In this document: piece after piece, positions 1 through 7,874 of the stretch
How positions within the stretch are numbered: position 1 is the stretch's first letter
Layout of the letters: the number at the start of each line of letters is the position of its first letter
Origin: Betaproteobacteria bacterium TMED82
GTDB lineage: Bacteria > Pseudomonadota > Gammaproteobacteria > Burkholderiales > Burkholderiaceae_A
Length of the DNA: 64,000 nucleotides
NCBI GenBank assembly: GCA_002170395.1
Contig: NHEJ01000004.1
Coordinates: forward strand, 395,685 to 459,684
Direction of reading: 5' to 3'
Program-made: the position numbers and the translations under genes
The notes under the pieces: generated by a model
What the model was told of the DNA's origin: nothing
What the model saw: only the letters and a program-made list of their open reading frames with translations
Databases searched by the model: none

Positions 1-12
1 AACAAAAAGTTT

Positions 13-1026
13 ATGCATAATTCACTTAAAGGTTTTTTTTGTTTCACTCTGTTGGTACTCTGCAGTTTAGAGGCTCGTGAGAAACCTAAACTGTCATCAG
101 AATTTTATGCGAGACTTTCTGCTGGCGTCGTAAAAATTCTCGCTCCGGCTGAGGGAAAGCTCTATGCAGGTTCAGGTGTAGTGGTTGGGGAGGGTGAGGT
201 TTTAACTAACTGTCATGTTGTAAGGTACAGTTCTCGAATTACTGTAATGAAAGGAGCTCTGCGTTTTCCGGTAACCTCCCAGAAGGTCGATGTTTATAAA
301 GATTTGTGTCTACTTGATGTCCCAAGTCTTAAGTTGCCTCCTGTTGAAATAAGGGATCCTGAGGAAATGCAAGTTGGTAATTTTGCATATTTTTATGGTT
401 ATCCAGGGGGAGCCGACGCTTTCTTTACAGAGGGTCGAGTTAGTGGGTTTCACCCAATCAACGGTAGTGCGATAGTTAAAACTACTGCAGGCTTTTCTTC
501 TGGGGGAAGTGGAGGAGGGTTGTTTGATAGTAACGGTAGGCTTATTGGAATTACGACCTTTTTTTCAGCGGGGCACTCTGGCGGCTATTATGCACTCCCA
601 AGTTCTTGGATCGAGAGTTTGAGGGATCAAAAGCCAGAGGTCATCACGAAACTTGAGGGCCTCACTTTATGGGAAATGGGGCCAAAAAATCAGCCAAACT
701 TTTTAAAGTTTTCCAGGCTTGCAGAAAAGCAAGACTGGGATGGCGCGCATGCGGTTTCAAAAATTTGGATTGAAGCTGAGTCTGATAATTTTGATGCTTG
801 GCTCTCTCACGGAGTTACTCTTATGAACTTAGGTGTTGACGAAGAAGCCATGGTCTCGTTTAATAAAGCTTTGTTGTTAGCTCCAGACAACGCCAACGTG
901 TTATTTGCAATTCAAGAACTCTCCCGTAAGACAGGCGATAGCTTTTTGTTAGAAAGTGTATCAGCCAAGTTGAATGCCATAGACCCAGAGGGAGTTTCTG
1001 CTGGCAAATGTAATATGTCTTGTTAG
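13..1026 (+). CDS. Secreted trypsin-like serine protease with C-terminal TPR
   Basis: Predicted exported S1-type (trypsin/DegP-like) protease of 337 aa. Residues 1-21 form a signal peptide. The catalytic triad is readable as His68 (LTNCHVV), Asp97 (KDLCLLDV) and Ser166 (GGSGGGLFD). About 250-310 resembles one or two TPR repeats (AWLSHGVTLMNLG, AMVSFNKALLLAPDN). No PDZ domain is visible, which separates it from DegP/HtrA. The family and triad are clear, but the substrate is unknown. It ends 13 bases before the start chosen for the downstream ABC ATPase gene and may share its transcript. A role in the envelope is inference from the signal peptide. Confidence 0.8.
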   Translation: MHNSLKGFFCFTLLVLCSLEAREKPKLSSEFYARLSAGVVKILAPAEGKLYAGSGVVVGEGEVLTNCHVVRYSSRITVMKGALRFPVTSQKVDVYKDLCLLDVPSLKLPPVEIRDPEEMQVGNFAYFYGYPGGADAFFTEGRVSGFHPINGSAIVKTTAGFSSGGSGGGLFDSNGRLIGITTFFSAGHSGGYYALPSSWIESLRDQKPEVITKLEGLTLWEMGPKNQPNFLKFSRLAEKQDWDGAHAVSKIWIEAESDNFDAWLSHGVTLMNLGVDEEAMVSFNKALLLAPDNANVLFAIQELSRKTGDSFLLESVSAKLNAIDPEGVSAGKCNMSC

Positions 1027-1039
1027 TTAATTGACATTT

Positions 1040-1708
1040 ATGAGTCTTCAAATTGAGATTGATCGAATTAGCTTTGGATACGAATCGTCCTCGCTTTTGT
1101 TTGAAGAATTTTCCCTCAGCCTAGTTGGTGGAAGTTCAGTTGCACTAGTTGGGGAGTCTGGAAGTGGGAAATCTACCCTACTTAATTTGATAGCTGGTTT
1201 GGAAATACCTAATTCAGGATCCATAAAAGTATTTAACACTCGACTAGATACTTTATCGAGTGCTGAATTGAATATCTACAGGCGTGATCGCTTGGGTTTC
1301 ATATTTCAAACCTTTCATTTGATACCACATCTAACTGTCCTACAAAACATCATGGTACCCGGGCTTTTGACTGACGATTCATTTTCGAATATAGAAAAAA
1401 AAGCAATAGAGTTGTTAAGGGTGCTTAGGTTAGATAAGCGAAAAGGAGCTCTCCCTGCTAATTTATCGGGGGGTGAAAAGCAAAGAACTTGTATAGCAAG
1501 AGCACTGATGAACGACCCGTCGATAATATTAGCAGATGAGCCAACCGGTAACTTAGACCAACTGAACACTACAACAGTGATAGACTCTTTATTAGACAGG
1601 TGTAAGCTTAGAAATGTCACCTTGATTATTGCAACTCATTCTCCTACCATCGCAGATAAAATGGACACATCAATAACTATTTCCAACCAGAGAATTGTCC
1701 CCGTTTAA
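1040..1708 (+). CDS. ABC transporter ATP-binding protein, LolD/MacB-like
   Basis: ATPase subunit of an ABC exporter of the LolD/MacB/AttE group. Walker A (GESGSGKST), Q-loop, signature LSGGEKQR and Walker B with the exporter-type ILADEPTGNLD are all present in order. ATG at 1040 is preferred over an upstream TTG at 1031, because family members begin close to the first beta strand. It is followed 23 bases later by an FtsX-type permease and then an AttH-like protein, so the three probably form one AttEFGH-like system. Substrate unknown: lipoprotein or lipid handling is possible by family, not shown by the sequence. Confidence 0.9.
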   Translation: MSLQIEIDRISFGYESSSLLFEEFSLSLVGGSSVALVGESGSGKSTLLNLIAGLEIPNSGSIKVFNTRLDTLSSAELNIYRRDRLGFIFQTFHLIPHLTVLQNIMVPGLLTDDSFSNIEKKAIELLRVLRLDKRKGALPANLSGGEKQRTCIARALMNDPSIILADEPTGNLDQLNTTTVIDSLLDRCKLRNVTLIIATHSPTIADKMDTSITISNQRIVPV

Positions 1709-1731
1709 CAACTCAAAATTTAGACAGATAT

Positions 1732-4338
1732 TTGAGCGCTGCTAATTTTTTTACTTTGTCTGAGTGGTTTTTAAAGGGGTCATTTTACCACCAGCCATTC
1801 CGATGGATAATAACCATAGTGTCAATTTCCATCGGAGTTTGTTTGTTGGTAGCTGTAAATTTAGTAAAAAATTCCGCGATCATTGAATTTAATAGAGCAT
1901 CAAATATTTTTTATGGAAAAGCAGAACTAAGCATTGAAGGACGCTTTCAGTATTTCGATGAGGTAGTTTTTGATGAATTATTAAGAAATAAATCAATTTT
2001 GAGTATTTCAGAAATCAGTCCAGAGATCATTGTTAAGTCTAGTACTAAAGGTAAAAAAGCAGTAGAAATATTAGGTATAGATTTTTTTAGAGCGGCGAAA
2101 GTAACTCCTATTTTTTTTCGTGAACTAGAATTCCTCTCTTTAAAAAAAGGACAATCTAACTTCCGGTTGTTGTCAATTTTAGAGGATGGAAATGTTATCC
2201 TCACCCAAGGCTTAGCAGATGATTCTTCTCAAATAGAGTTATTAACAACAGACGGTACAATTGAATTAAACGCATTAGCAACACTTCCTCCGTCAATTAG
2301 TAAAAATCTAATTCTAATGGACTTAGCAAATATCCAAAAATATTTCAAAATGGAAGGAAAGTTAAGTAGACTTAACTTAAAACTCTCCCCCGGAGCAAAT
2401 ATAGATCGCATAAAAGAAAAAATTATGCGGACTCTCTCAAAAAAAGGTTTAGAAGTCCAGGTTCAGATAATAGATGAGTTAGACAGGGAGAAAAAACTCA
2501 GTACTATATCCAGAGCTTATAGTAGCAATTTATTTATGCTCAGTTTGATAACTATTCTAGCAAGCTTTTTTTTAGTATTTTCTGTTGTGGAAAATTCTTT
2601 TCGAAAACAAATTAACTACTTCGTTTTACTCAAAGTTTTAGGACTTAATAAGAAAAGACTTTATTGCTTAGCAATGATGGAAGTTCTTGTTTTCTCCTCA
2701 ATCGGAAGTACAGTTGGAGTACTAGCTGGGGTAATACTAGCTGAAATAATGTTTAGCTTTTTTATGAATAGTTTCTCTGCAACTTTATTTTCTCAGTATG
2801 GAAATAACTTCAACTTAGATTTGATTTTACTTCTTGGAAGTTGGCTTTTAGGAGTAATGTCGAGTTTGCTTGCAGCTTTGGTGGTTTTGGCAGGCCTACG
2901 GTATGATTTAAAGGTAAAGCTACAACAGTCTGATAATTTAACGAATTTAAAAAAAAATAATTATATTTTTTTCTTTTCGGTAATGTGTTTTACTTTGGCA
3001 ATTTTATTAATTAGTCTTCCTTCATTCAATGGAGTACCTTTTTTTTCTTACACGGGAATCGCACTCATATTGATATCCCTCGTTTTAATGATACCTTGGG
3101 CCAGTGCAACTTTCTTTAGGACTATTTTTAATGCCACATACAGAAAAGCTCAAGAAGTGAGTTGGGTTTATTTCGCCTTTATGAGATTAATAAATGGTTC
3201 AGTATTTTCGGTTAACATAATTGCTTCCGTAGTTGTCAGTTTTGCTCTCACTGTGTCAATTCTAATCATGGTTATGAGTTTTAGAGAGTCACTCCAGACT
3301 TGGTTAGATAAAATTATAGTTGCCGATATCTATGCTACTCCTAAAGTAAATAGTTATAATCATTATATAGATAGTGACAGTCGAAATTTTCTCGAAGAAT
3401 TAAAAGGTATAGAGTCCATAGATTTCTCAAAAAATATTTTAGTAAGTTTTGGGCCTGACAAACTGAATGTTTCTCTTCTAATTAGATCGTTCAGGCACGA
3501 GGAAAGAAATGATGTCGTCCCCCTAATTGGTACAAGCTTAGTCTTCGATTCACTGAATGAGATATCTTTTAGTGAGAGGAGTAGAGGTAAAGTAATCATA
3601 TACGTATCTGAATCATTTGCACTAAGATATGATTACAAATTATTTGATGATTTATATTTTTCAATGGGGCCCAATACTCTTGTTAATGCAGTTGTTGGTG
3701 GAATTTACAGAGATTACTCTAGACAATATGGTAGCCTAATGATGACAAAAAAAGATTATCTTAGTTTGGGAGGTAGTAAATTGATGACTCAATTTTCTCT
3801 TTGGCTAAATGATAAAAGTGAGGTTGAAGTCATGAAAAAATTTTTAGAGAATCAGGTATTATTTTCTAATTACAATTTCATTAATGCTAGAGAAATTAAA
3901 GATTTATCTCTTAAAATTTTTGATCGAACGTTTACACTAACTTACTTTTTAGCTTTTATTTCCTGTCTTATTTCTGTTTTTTCGATAGTGTGCTCATACA
4001 GTTCTCAAAGCTACATGCGAAGGAAAGAGATTTCTTTGATGATTCAATTGGGAGAATCAAAAAAGTTTGTTTGTCGTCAAATTAGTTTTGAAAGCTTTTT
4101 GCTCAGCAGTTTCTCAGTTTTTTACGGGTCTTTAATAGGGGTTTTGATCAGTTTAGTATTAGTATTCAAAATAAATCCACAGTCATTTTATTGGACGATG
4201 GATTTAAATTTTCCGGTCGTAATAATAACTTGTTTTGGTTTATGTTTAGTTGCTCTTGGCAGTTATTCTGCATTTCTCACTATTCAATCGACGATAAATA
4301 ACCAAAATATAAAGAATAATTTGAAAGAAGAATGGTAG
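1732..4338 (+). CDS. ABC transporter permease, FtsX/MacB family, duplicated
   Basis: Large 868-aa permease with the double-FtsX layout: an N-terminal membrane anchor (about 20-45), a periplasmic MacB_PCD-like domain, three helices at about 262-390, a central set of helices (about 408-510), a second extracytoplasmic region and a final FtsX triplet at about 745-850. Such fused permeases partner LolD-like ATPases and AttH proteins. Translation appears to start at TTG 1732. The stop overlaps the start of the next gene. It is quite AT-rich, with many A/T homopolymers. Family assignment is firm; the transported substrate is not known. Confidence 0.85.
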   Translation: MSAANFFTLSEWFLKGSFYHQPFRWIITIVSISIGVCLLVAVNLVKNSAIIEFNRASNIFYGKAELSIEGRFQYFDEVVFDELLRNKSILSISEISPEIIVKSSTKGKKAVEILGIDFFRAAKVTPIFFRELEFLSLKKGQSNFRLLSILEDGNVILTQGLADDSSQIELLTTDGTIELNALATLPPSISKNLILMDLANIQKYFKMEGKLSRLNLKLSPGANIDRIKEKIMRTLSKKGLEVQVQIIDELDREKKLSTISRAYSSNLFMLSLITILASFFLVFSVVENSFRKQINYFVLLKVLGLNKKRLYCLAMMEVLVFSSIGSTVGVLAGVILAEIMFSFFMNSFSATLFSQYGNNFNLDLILLLGSWLLGVMSSLLAALVVLAGLRYDLKVKLQQSDNLTNLKKNNYIFFFSVMCFTLAILLISLPSFNGVPFFSYTGIALILISLVLMIPWASATFFRTIFNATYRKAQEVSWVYFAFMRLINGSVFSVNIIASVVVSFALTVSILIMVMSFRESLQTWLDKIIVADIYATPKVNSYNHYIDSDSRNFLEELKGIESIDFSKNILVSFGPDKLNVSLLIRSFRHEERNDVVPLIGTSLVFDSLNEISFSERSRGKVIIYVSESFALRYDYKLFDDLYFSMGPNTLVNAVVGGIYRDYSRQYGSLMMTKKDYLSLGGSKLMTQFSLWLNDKSEVEVMKKFLENQVLFSNYNFINAREIKDLSLKIFDRTFTLTYFLAFISCLISVFSIVCSYSSQSYMRRKEISLMIQLGESKKFVCRQISFESFLLSSFSVFYGSLIGVLISLVLVFKINPQSFYWTMDLNFPVVIITCFGLCLVALGSYSAFLTIQSTINNQNIKNNLKEEW

Positions 4339-5477
4339 ATAAGAGAAAAAGAGGATTAATCCGCTGGGGGGGTGGATTAAGTATGTTGCTATCTTGCAAT
4401 AATATGCTAAAAGCTCAATCATTGACAGACTTCCAACAAGTTGACCGAAATAGAGATTTAACCTTCCCAAGAGATTATGGAGCTCATTTTGGCTTCGGAA
4501 TCGAGTGGTGGTACGTAACTGGTTGGCTTTGGAAAAAAGGAGGGGCCCTCTGTGCTTTTCAGATTACTTTCTTCAGGAGGCGTAGCGCAGGTGTCATAAA
4601 TAGTGAAAGTTCGTTTTCTCCTGAGCAATTAATTTTTGGTCATGCAAGTTTAATACTTCCGAAAGAGAAGGAGTTATTTTTTGCTGAACGTGCTGGTAGG
4701 ATAAGGAAAGGAATTATAGATTTATCTGAAGTCAATACTAATATTGTTTTTGAAGATTGGTTTTTGAAAAGAGATCCCCTGGTGGACAAATATATAATTG
4801 CGATAAAAGACGAACAGTTTAATTATGATTTGACTTTGAGTACTATAAGTAAACAAAAAATGAAAACTACTATTCTAAGAGGGGACAATGGGTTTTCCAG
4901 AAAAGGCCCAAGCCCTAAACAAGCAAGTTTCTATTACAGCAGACCTAATTTAGTAGTTGACGGTTCAGTTCGTGTTAAAGATCAAGTTTGGCTTGGTAAA
5001 GGGTTGGCGTGGCTTGATCACGAGTGGTCTAGCAAATTGCTTGCCAGACAAGCTATTGGGTGGGATTGGATTGGAATAAATTTGTTAGACGGAGGTAGTC
5101 TGATGGCGTTTCGAATTCGCGAAAGAGATGGAAAAACGTTTTGGTCAGATTTTTCGCTTTTGGATAGTTTTGGAAATAATCACCCAAAATATCGCTCTCA
5201 AGAAAGAGTTGTAGAGAAGCATTCTGCAAAATGGATACAAAAAAGGTTTTGGAAATCGTCGAAGTCGAGGGCTGAGTATCCCATAGAGCAGAACATTATA
5301 ATAGGTGAACACATGTTTATGGTACGTCCAATTATGGATAATCAAGAAATAGATGCAAGGCTTAGCACAGGAACTTTTTATTATGAAGGAGCTGTGAAAC
5401 TATATTATGGTAAAAGGCTCATAGGTAGGGGTTTTCTTGAACTTACGGGATATTCTTCACCATTGAGGTTACAATAA
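4332..5477 (+). CDS. AttH-like predicted secreted hydrolase (CrtC superfamily)
   Basis: A 381-aa protein of the AttH / carotenoid 1,2-hydratase-like superfamily (lipocalin-type fold). Hallmarks seen are GIEWWYVTGWLW (about residue 57-68) and WLDHEWSS (about 228-235). The N-terminus looks exported; LLSC near residue 19-22 could be a weak lipobox. The gene overlaps the permease by 7 bases, supporting a transporter-linked complex. It is related in fold to CrtC of the photosynthesis cluster but is a separate family member, so I do not call it a carotenoid enzyme. Natural substrate unknown. Confidence 0.75.
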   Translation: MVDKRKRGLIRWGGGLSMLLSCNNMLKAQSLTDFQQVDRNRDLTFPRDYGAHFGFGIEWWYVTGWLWKKGGALCAFQITFFRRRSAGVINSESSFSPEQLIFGHASLILPKEKELFFAERAGRIRKGIIDLSEVNTNIVFEDWFLKRDPLVDKYIIAIKDEQFNYDLTLSTISKQKMKTTILRGDNGFSRKGPSPKQASFYYSRPNLVVDGSVRVKDQVWLGKGLAWLDHEWSSKLLARQAIGWDWIGINLLDGGSLMAFRIRERDGKTFWSDFSLLDSFGNNHPKYRSQERVVEKHSAKWIQKRFWKSSKSRAEYPIEQNIIIGEHMFMVRPIMDNQEIDARLSTGTFYYEGAVKLYYGKRLIGRGFLELTGYSSPLRLQ

Positions 5478-5493
5478 GAAAAAGGAGCGGTTT

Positions 5494-5889
5494 ATGGATT
5501 CCCAATTTGTTTTTCCTTCGGAATATTTATGTGAGGTGGAAGCAGAGCCACTTTACCTAGAGGCGTATTCTTCCCCAGAATCTTGTAAATATGTTTTTGC
5601 GTACACTATTAGGATTTTAAATACAGGGGAACACCCAGTTAAGTTACTGAGTAGGTACTGGCAGATAATGGATGCTAATGGAGAGGTCCAGGAAGTGAGT
5701 GGAGAAGGCGTTGTTGGACAGCAACCAGTTTTGGAGCCAGGCGAAGGTTTTGAGTATACAAGTAGTGCAGTAATATCCACTCCTGTTGGGACCATGCAGG
5801 GTAGCTATAAAATGATCGCAGACGATGGGACTCCGTTTGAGACAGAAATTCCTGCATTTCATTTACAAATGCCCAGGATTCTTCATTAA
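5494..5889 (+). CDS. apaG: ApaG domain protein
   Basis: 131-aa ApaG family protein (Co2+/Mg2+ efflux-associated; a fibronectin-III-like fold of uncertain biochemical role). Recognisable by FAYTIRILNTGEHPVKLLSRYWQ, here cited only as its two ends FAYTIRI and LLSRYW, and by VSGEGVVGQQPVLEPGEGF and GSYKMIADDG. Usual family length is about 125 aa. It has a good Shine-Dalgarno (AAGGAG, about 5481). apaG commonly sits next to apaH, but here apaH lies 55 kb away at 60.9-61.7 kb. Confidence 0.92.
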   Translation: MDSQFVFPSEYLCEVEAEPLYLEAYSSPESCKYVFAYTIRILNTGEHPVKLLSRYWQIMDANGEVQEVSGEGVVGQQPVLEPGEGFEYTSSAVISTPVGTMQGSYKMIADDGTPFETEIPAFHLQMPRILH

Positions 5890-5906
5890 CATTTCTGATA
5901 GTTTAA

Positions 5907-6515
5907 TTGAGAATTCCTCTTTTTCCTCTAAACACTGGATTGTTTCCTGATGGCGTACTTTCGCTGAGAATTTTTGAGGTTAGATATCTCAAAATGGTAA
6001 AAAGCCTTATGAGAGAAGATTCTACATTTGGGGTGCTCATGCTGGAGGACGGTCAAGAGGTGCTTCAACCTGACAAGAGGGAAAAATTGAGGAGAGTCGG
6101 AACCTTAGCAAAAATAACCGAGGTTAATACGCTACAGCCTGCCTTACTATTGATAAGGTGTAAGGGAGTTAAAAGATTTCGGTTGAATAACGAAGAAAAG
6201 GGTCGTTACGGTCTATGGAGTGGAGAGATTGAAATGGTTGAGGCTGATCCTTCTCTTGCAATTCCACAAAAGTATGAGGTTGTGGTCAACACCCTAGGAA
6301 AGTTGATAGCTGATATGCAAAAGAAAATTAATGATGAGTTGAGTATGCCAATCGCACCTCCCTTTAGGCTAGACGAATGTGGTTGGGTCGCAAACAGATG
6401 GTCAGAAATTTTACCGCTGAGCCCTAAAGTGAAACAAGATCTTTTGGAAGAAATGAACCCAAGTGCGAGGCTAGACAGAGTATTTTCATTATTATCAGAA
6501 TTTAAAAAATATTGA
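5907..6515 (+). CDS. LON peptidase substrate-binding domain protein
   Basis: 202-aa stand-alone Lon N-terminal (LonN/PUA-like) domain protein. The N-terminus MRIPLFPLNTGLFPDGVLSL and the following RIFEVRYLKMV are typical of the domain. There is no AAA+ ATPase or Ser-Lys protease domain, so it is not Lon itself. Start is a TTG at 5907, the only start that keeps the conserved first strand. Role of stand-alone LonN proteins is poorly defined; a protein-binding function is inferred from the family. Confidence 0.85.
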   Translation: MRIPLFPLNTGLFPDGVLSLRIFEVRYLKMVKSLMREDSTFGVLMLEDGQEVLQPDKREKLRRVGTLAKITEVNTLQPALLLIRCKGVKRFRLNNEEKGRYGLWSGEIEMVEADPSLAIPQKYEVVVNTLGKLIADMQKKINDELSMPIAPPFRLDECGWVANRWSEILPLSPKVKQDLLEEMNPSARLDRVFSLLSEFKKY

Positions 6516-6516
6516 G

Positions 6517-6816
6517 ATGGATGTTATTAACGAAAAATTTTTAATTCTGTTGCTTGATTTGATAATTCTAATCAACTGTATTGAAATTGTTTTTCTAAGT
6601 ATAAAAAAAAGTAAAGTTATAAGAGTATCGAGAGATTTTTTCTATAATCAAATCGCTGGGGTTTGTATATTAGTTTCTTTTAGATTGGCGATTTCAGATA
6701 CCTCGTTTATTTTTGTCATTACCTTGCTATTTTTTTCCGGGGTTTTCCATTTTCTAAGTTTGGTAGTTGCTTTGAATAAAAAAGATATTTCCTTGAATAA
6801 AAATAAAATTTTATGA
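6517..6816 (+). CDS. Small hydrophobic protein coupled to bchI
   Basis: Unrecognised 99-aa protein. It has three hydrophobic stretches (about residues 9-28, 43-58 and 64-85) separated by basic loops, so it is probably an inner-membrane protein. Its TGA overlaps the bchI ATG (ATGA at 6813-6816), which suggests translational coupling to Mg-chelatase subunit I. The start lies directly after the stop of the LonN gene. I know of no photosynthesis protein with this sequence, so the link to bacteriochlorophyll synthesis rests on position alone. Confidence 0.6.
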   Translation: MDVINEKFLILLLDLIILINCIEIVFLSIKKSKVIRVSRDFFYNQIAGVCILVSFRLAISDTSFIFVITLLFFSGVFHFLSLVVALNKKDISLNKNKIL

Positions 6817-7874
6817 AGATGACTCTTGCTTATCCTTTTACTGCAATAGTAGGACAAGAAGAAATGCTTTTAGCTCTAAAATTATCTGCAATAGACCCTT
6901 CCATTGGAGGTGTGTTGATTATGGGTGACAGAGGAACCGGGAAATCAACGGCGGTCAGGGCGTTGGCAAAGGTTTTACCTCCTATAAAAGCTACTATCGG
7001 TTGCAAATTTAACCTCAATTGTGAGTTAGATAACCCCCTGGATATTTGCAAAGTCTGCAATATCACTTCTGAAGGCTTGTTAAAGGTTAAATATGGTAAA
7101 AAAAAGGTGGCGAAATTCAAGCCTGTGCCTGTGATTGATCTTCCGTTAGGCGCTACTGAGGATCGTATAGTGGGTTGTTTAGATATGCAAAGAGCATTAA
7201 CAGAGGGAGTTAAAGAGCTCGATCCTGGTCTATTAGCTAGTGCTAATAGAGGTTACCTTTATGTTGATGAAGTGAATCTTCTTGAGGATCATCTAGTGGA
7301 CTTGCTGATTGATGTTTCCGCGTCTGGAGTAAACATTATTGAACGAGAGGGCTTGTCCATAAGTCATCCTGCAAAATTTGTGATTGTGGGAAGTGGAAAT
7401 CCAGAGGAGGGAGATCTGAGACCGCAGCTGCTTGATCGCTTTGGATTTTCTGTGGAAATAAAGACACCAACCAACCTGGAAAAAAGAGTTGAAGTTATAA
7501 AAAGAAGACAAGAATTTGACTCTGAACCAATTAAATTTTTGGCCAAGTGGGAAAGTAGCGAACAAGATTTAGCAAAACAGATTAGATTAGCAAAAAACCG
7601 GATAACCAAAATAAATTTGCCAGATAGCGTTTTTGAAAAAATATCAGAGTTATGTATAGATTTAAAAACTGACGGATTAAGGGGAGAGTTAACCTTATCT
7701 AAAGCAGCAAGAGCTCTTGCTGCTTATAAAAGAAGTAGGATTGTCAAGTTAAACCATGTTAGAGAGATTGCCACGCTCTGCTTGAGACACCGATTACGAA
7801 GAGATCCTCTTGACGAGACAAGCTCTGATGCTAGAGTGAAGAGGTCTATTCAGAAAATACTTGGCGATGTATGA
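6813..7874 (+). CDS. bchI: Magnesium chelatase ATPase subunit I
   Basis: BchI, the AAA+ motor subunit that with BchD and BchH inserts Mg2+ into protoporphyrin IX, the first committed step to bacteriochlorophyll. Seen: N-terminal AYPFTAIVGQEEM, Walker A GDRGTGKST (about residue 39-47), Walker B LYVDEVNLLEDHLVDLL, and the sensor region VGSGNPEEGDLRPQLLDRFG. At 353 aa it matches family length. ATG 6813 is used; ATG 6819 is an alternative. It overlaps bchD by 14 bases, as expected for a bchID operon. It marks the left edge of the photosynthesis cluster. Confidence 0.97.
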   Translation: MKMTLAYPFTAIVGQEEMLLALKLSAIDPSIGGVLIMGDRGTGKSTAVRALAKVLPPIKATIGCKFNLNCELDNPLDICKVCNITSEGLLKVKYGKKKVAKFKPVPVIDLPLGATEDRIVGCLDMQRALTEGVKELDPGLLASANRGYLYVDEVNLLEDHLVDLLIDVSASGVNIIEREGLSISHPAKFVIVGSGNPEEGDLRPQLLDRFGFSVEIKTPTNLEKRVEVIKRRQEFDSEPIKFLAKWESSEQDLAKQIRLAKNRITKINLPDSVFEKISELCIDLKTDGLRGELTLSKAARALAAYKRSRIVKLNHVREIATLCLRHRLRRDPLDETSSDARVKRSIQKILGDV

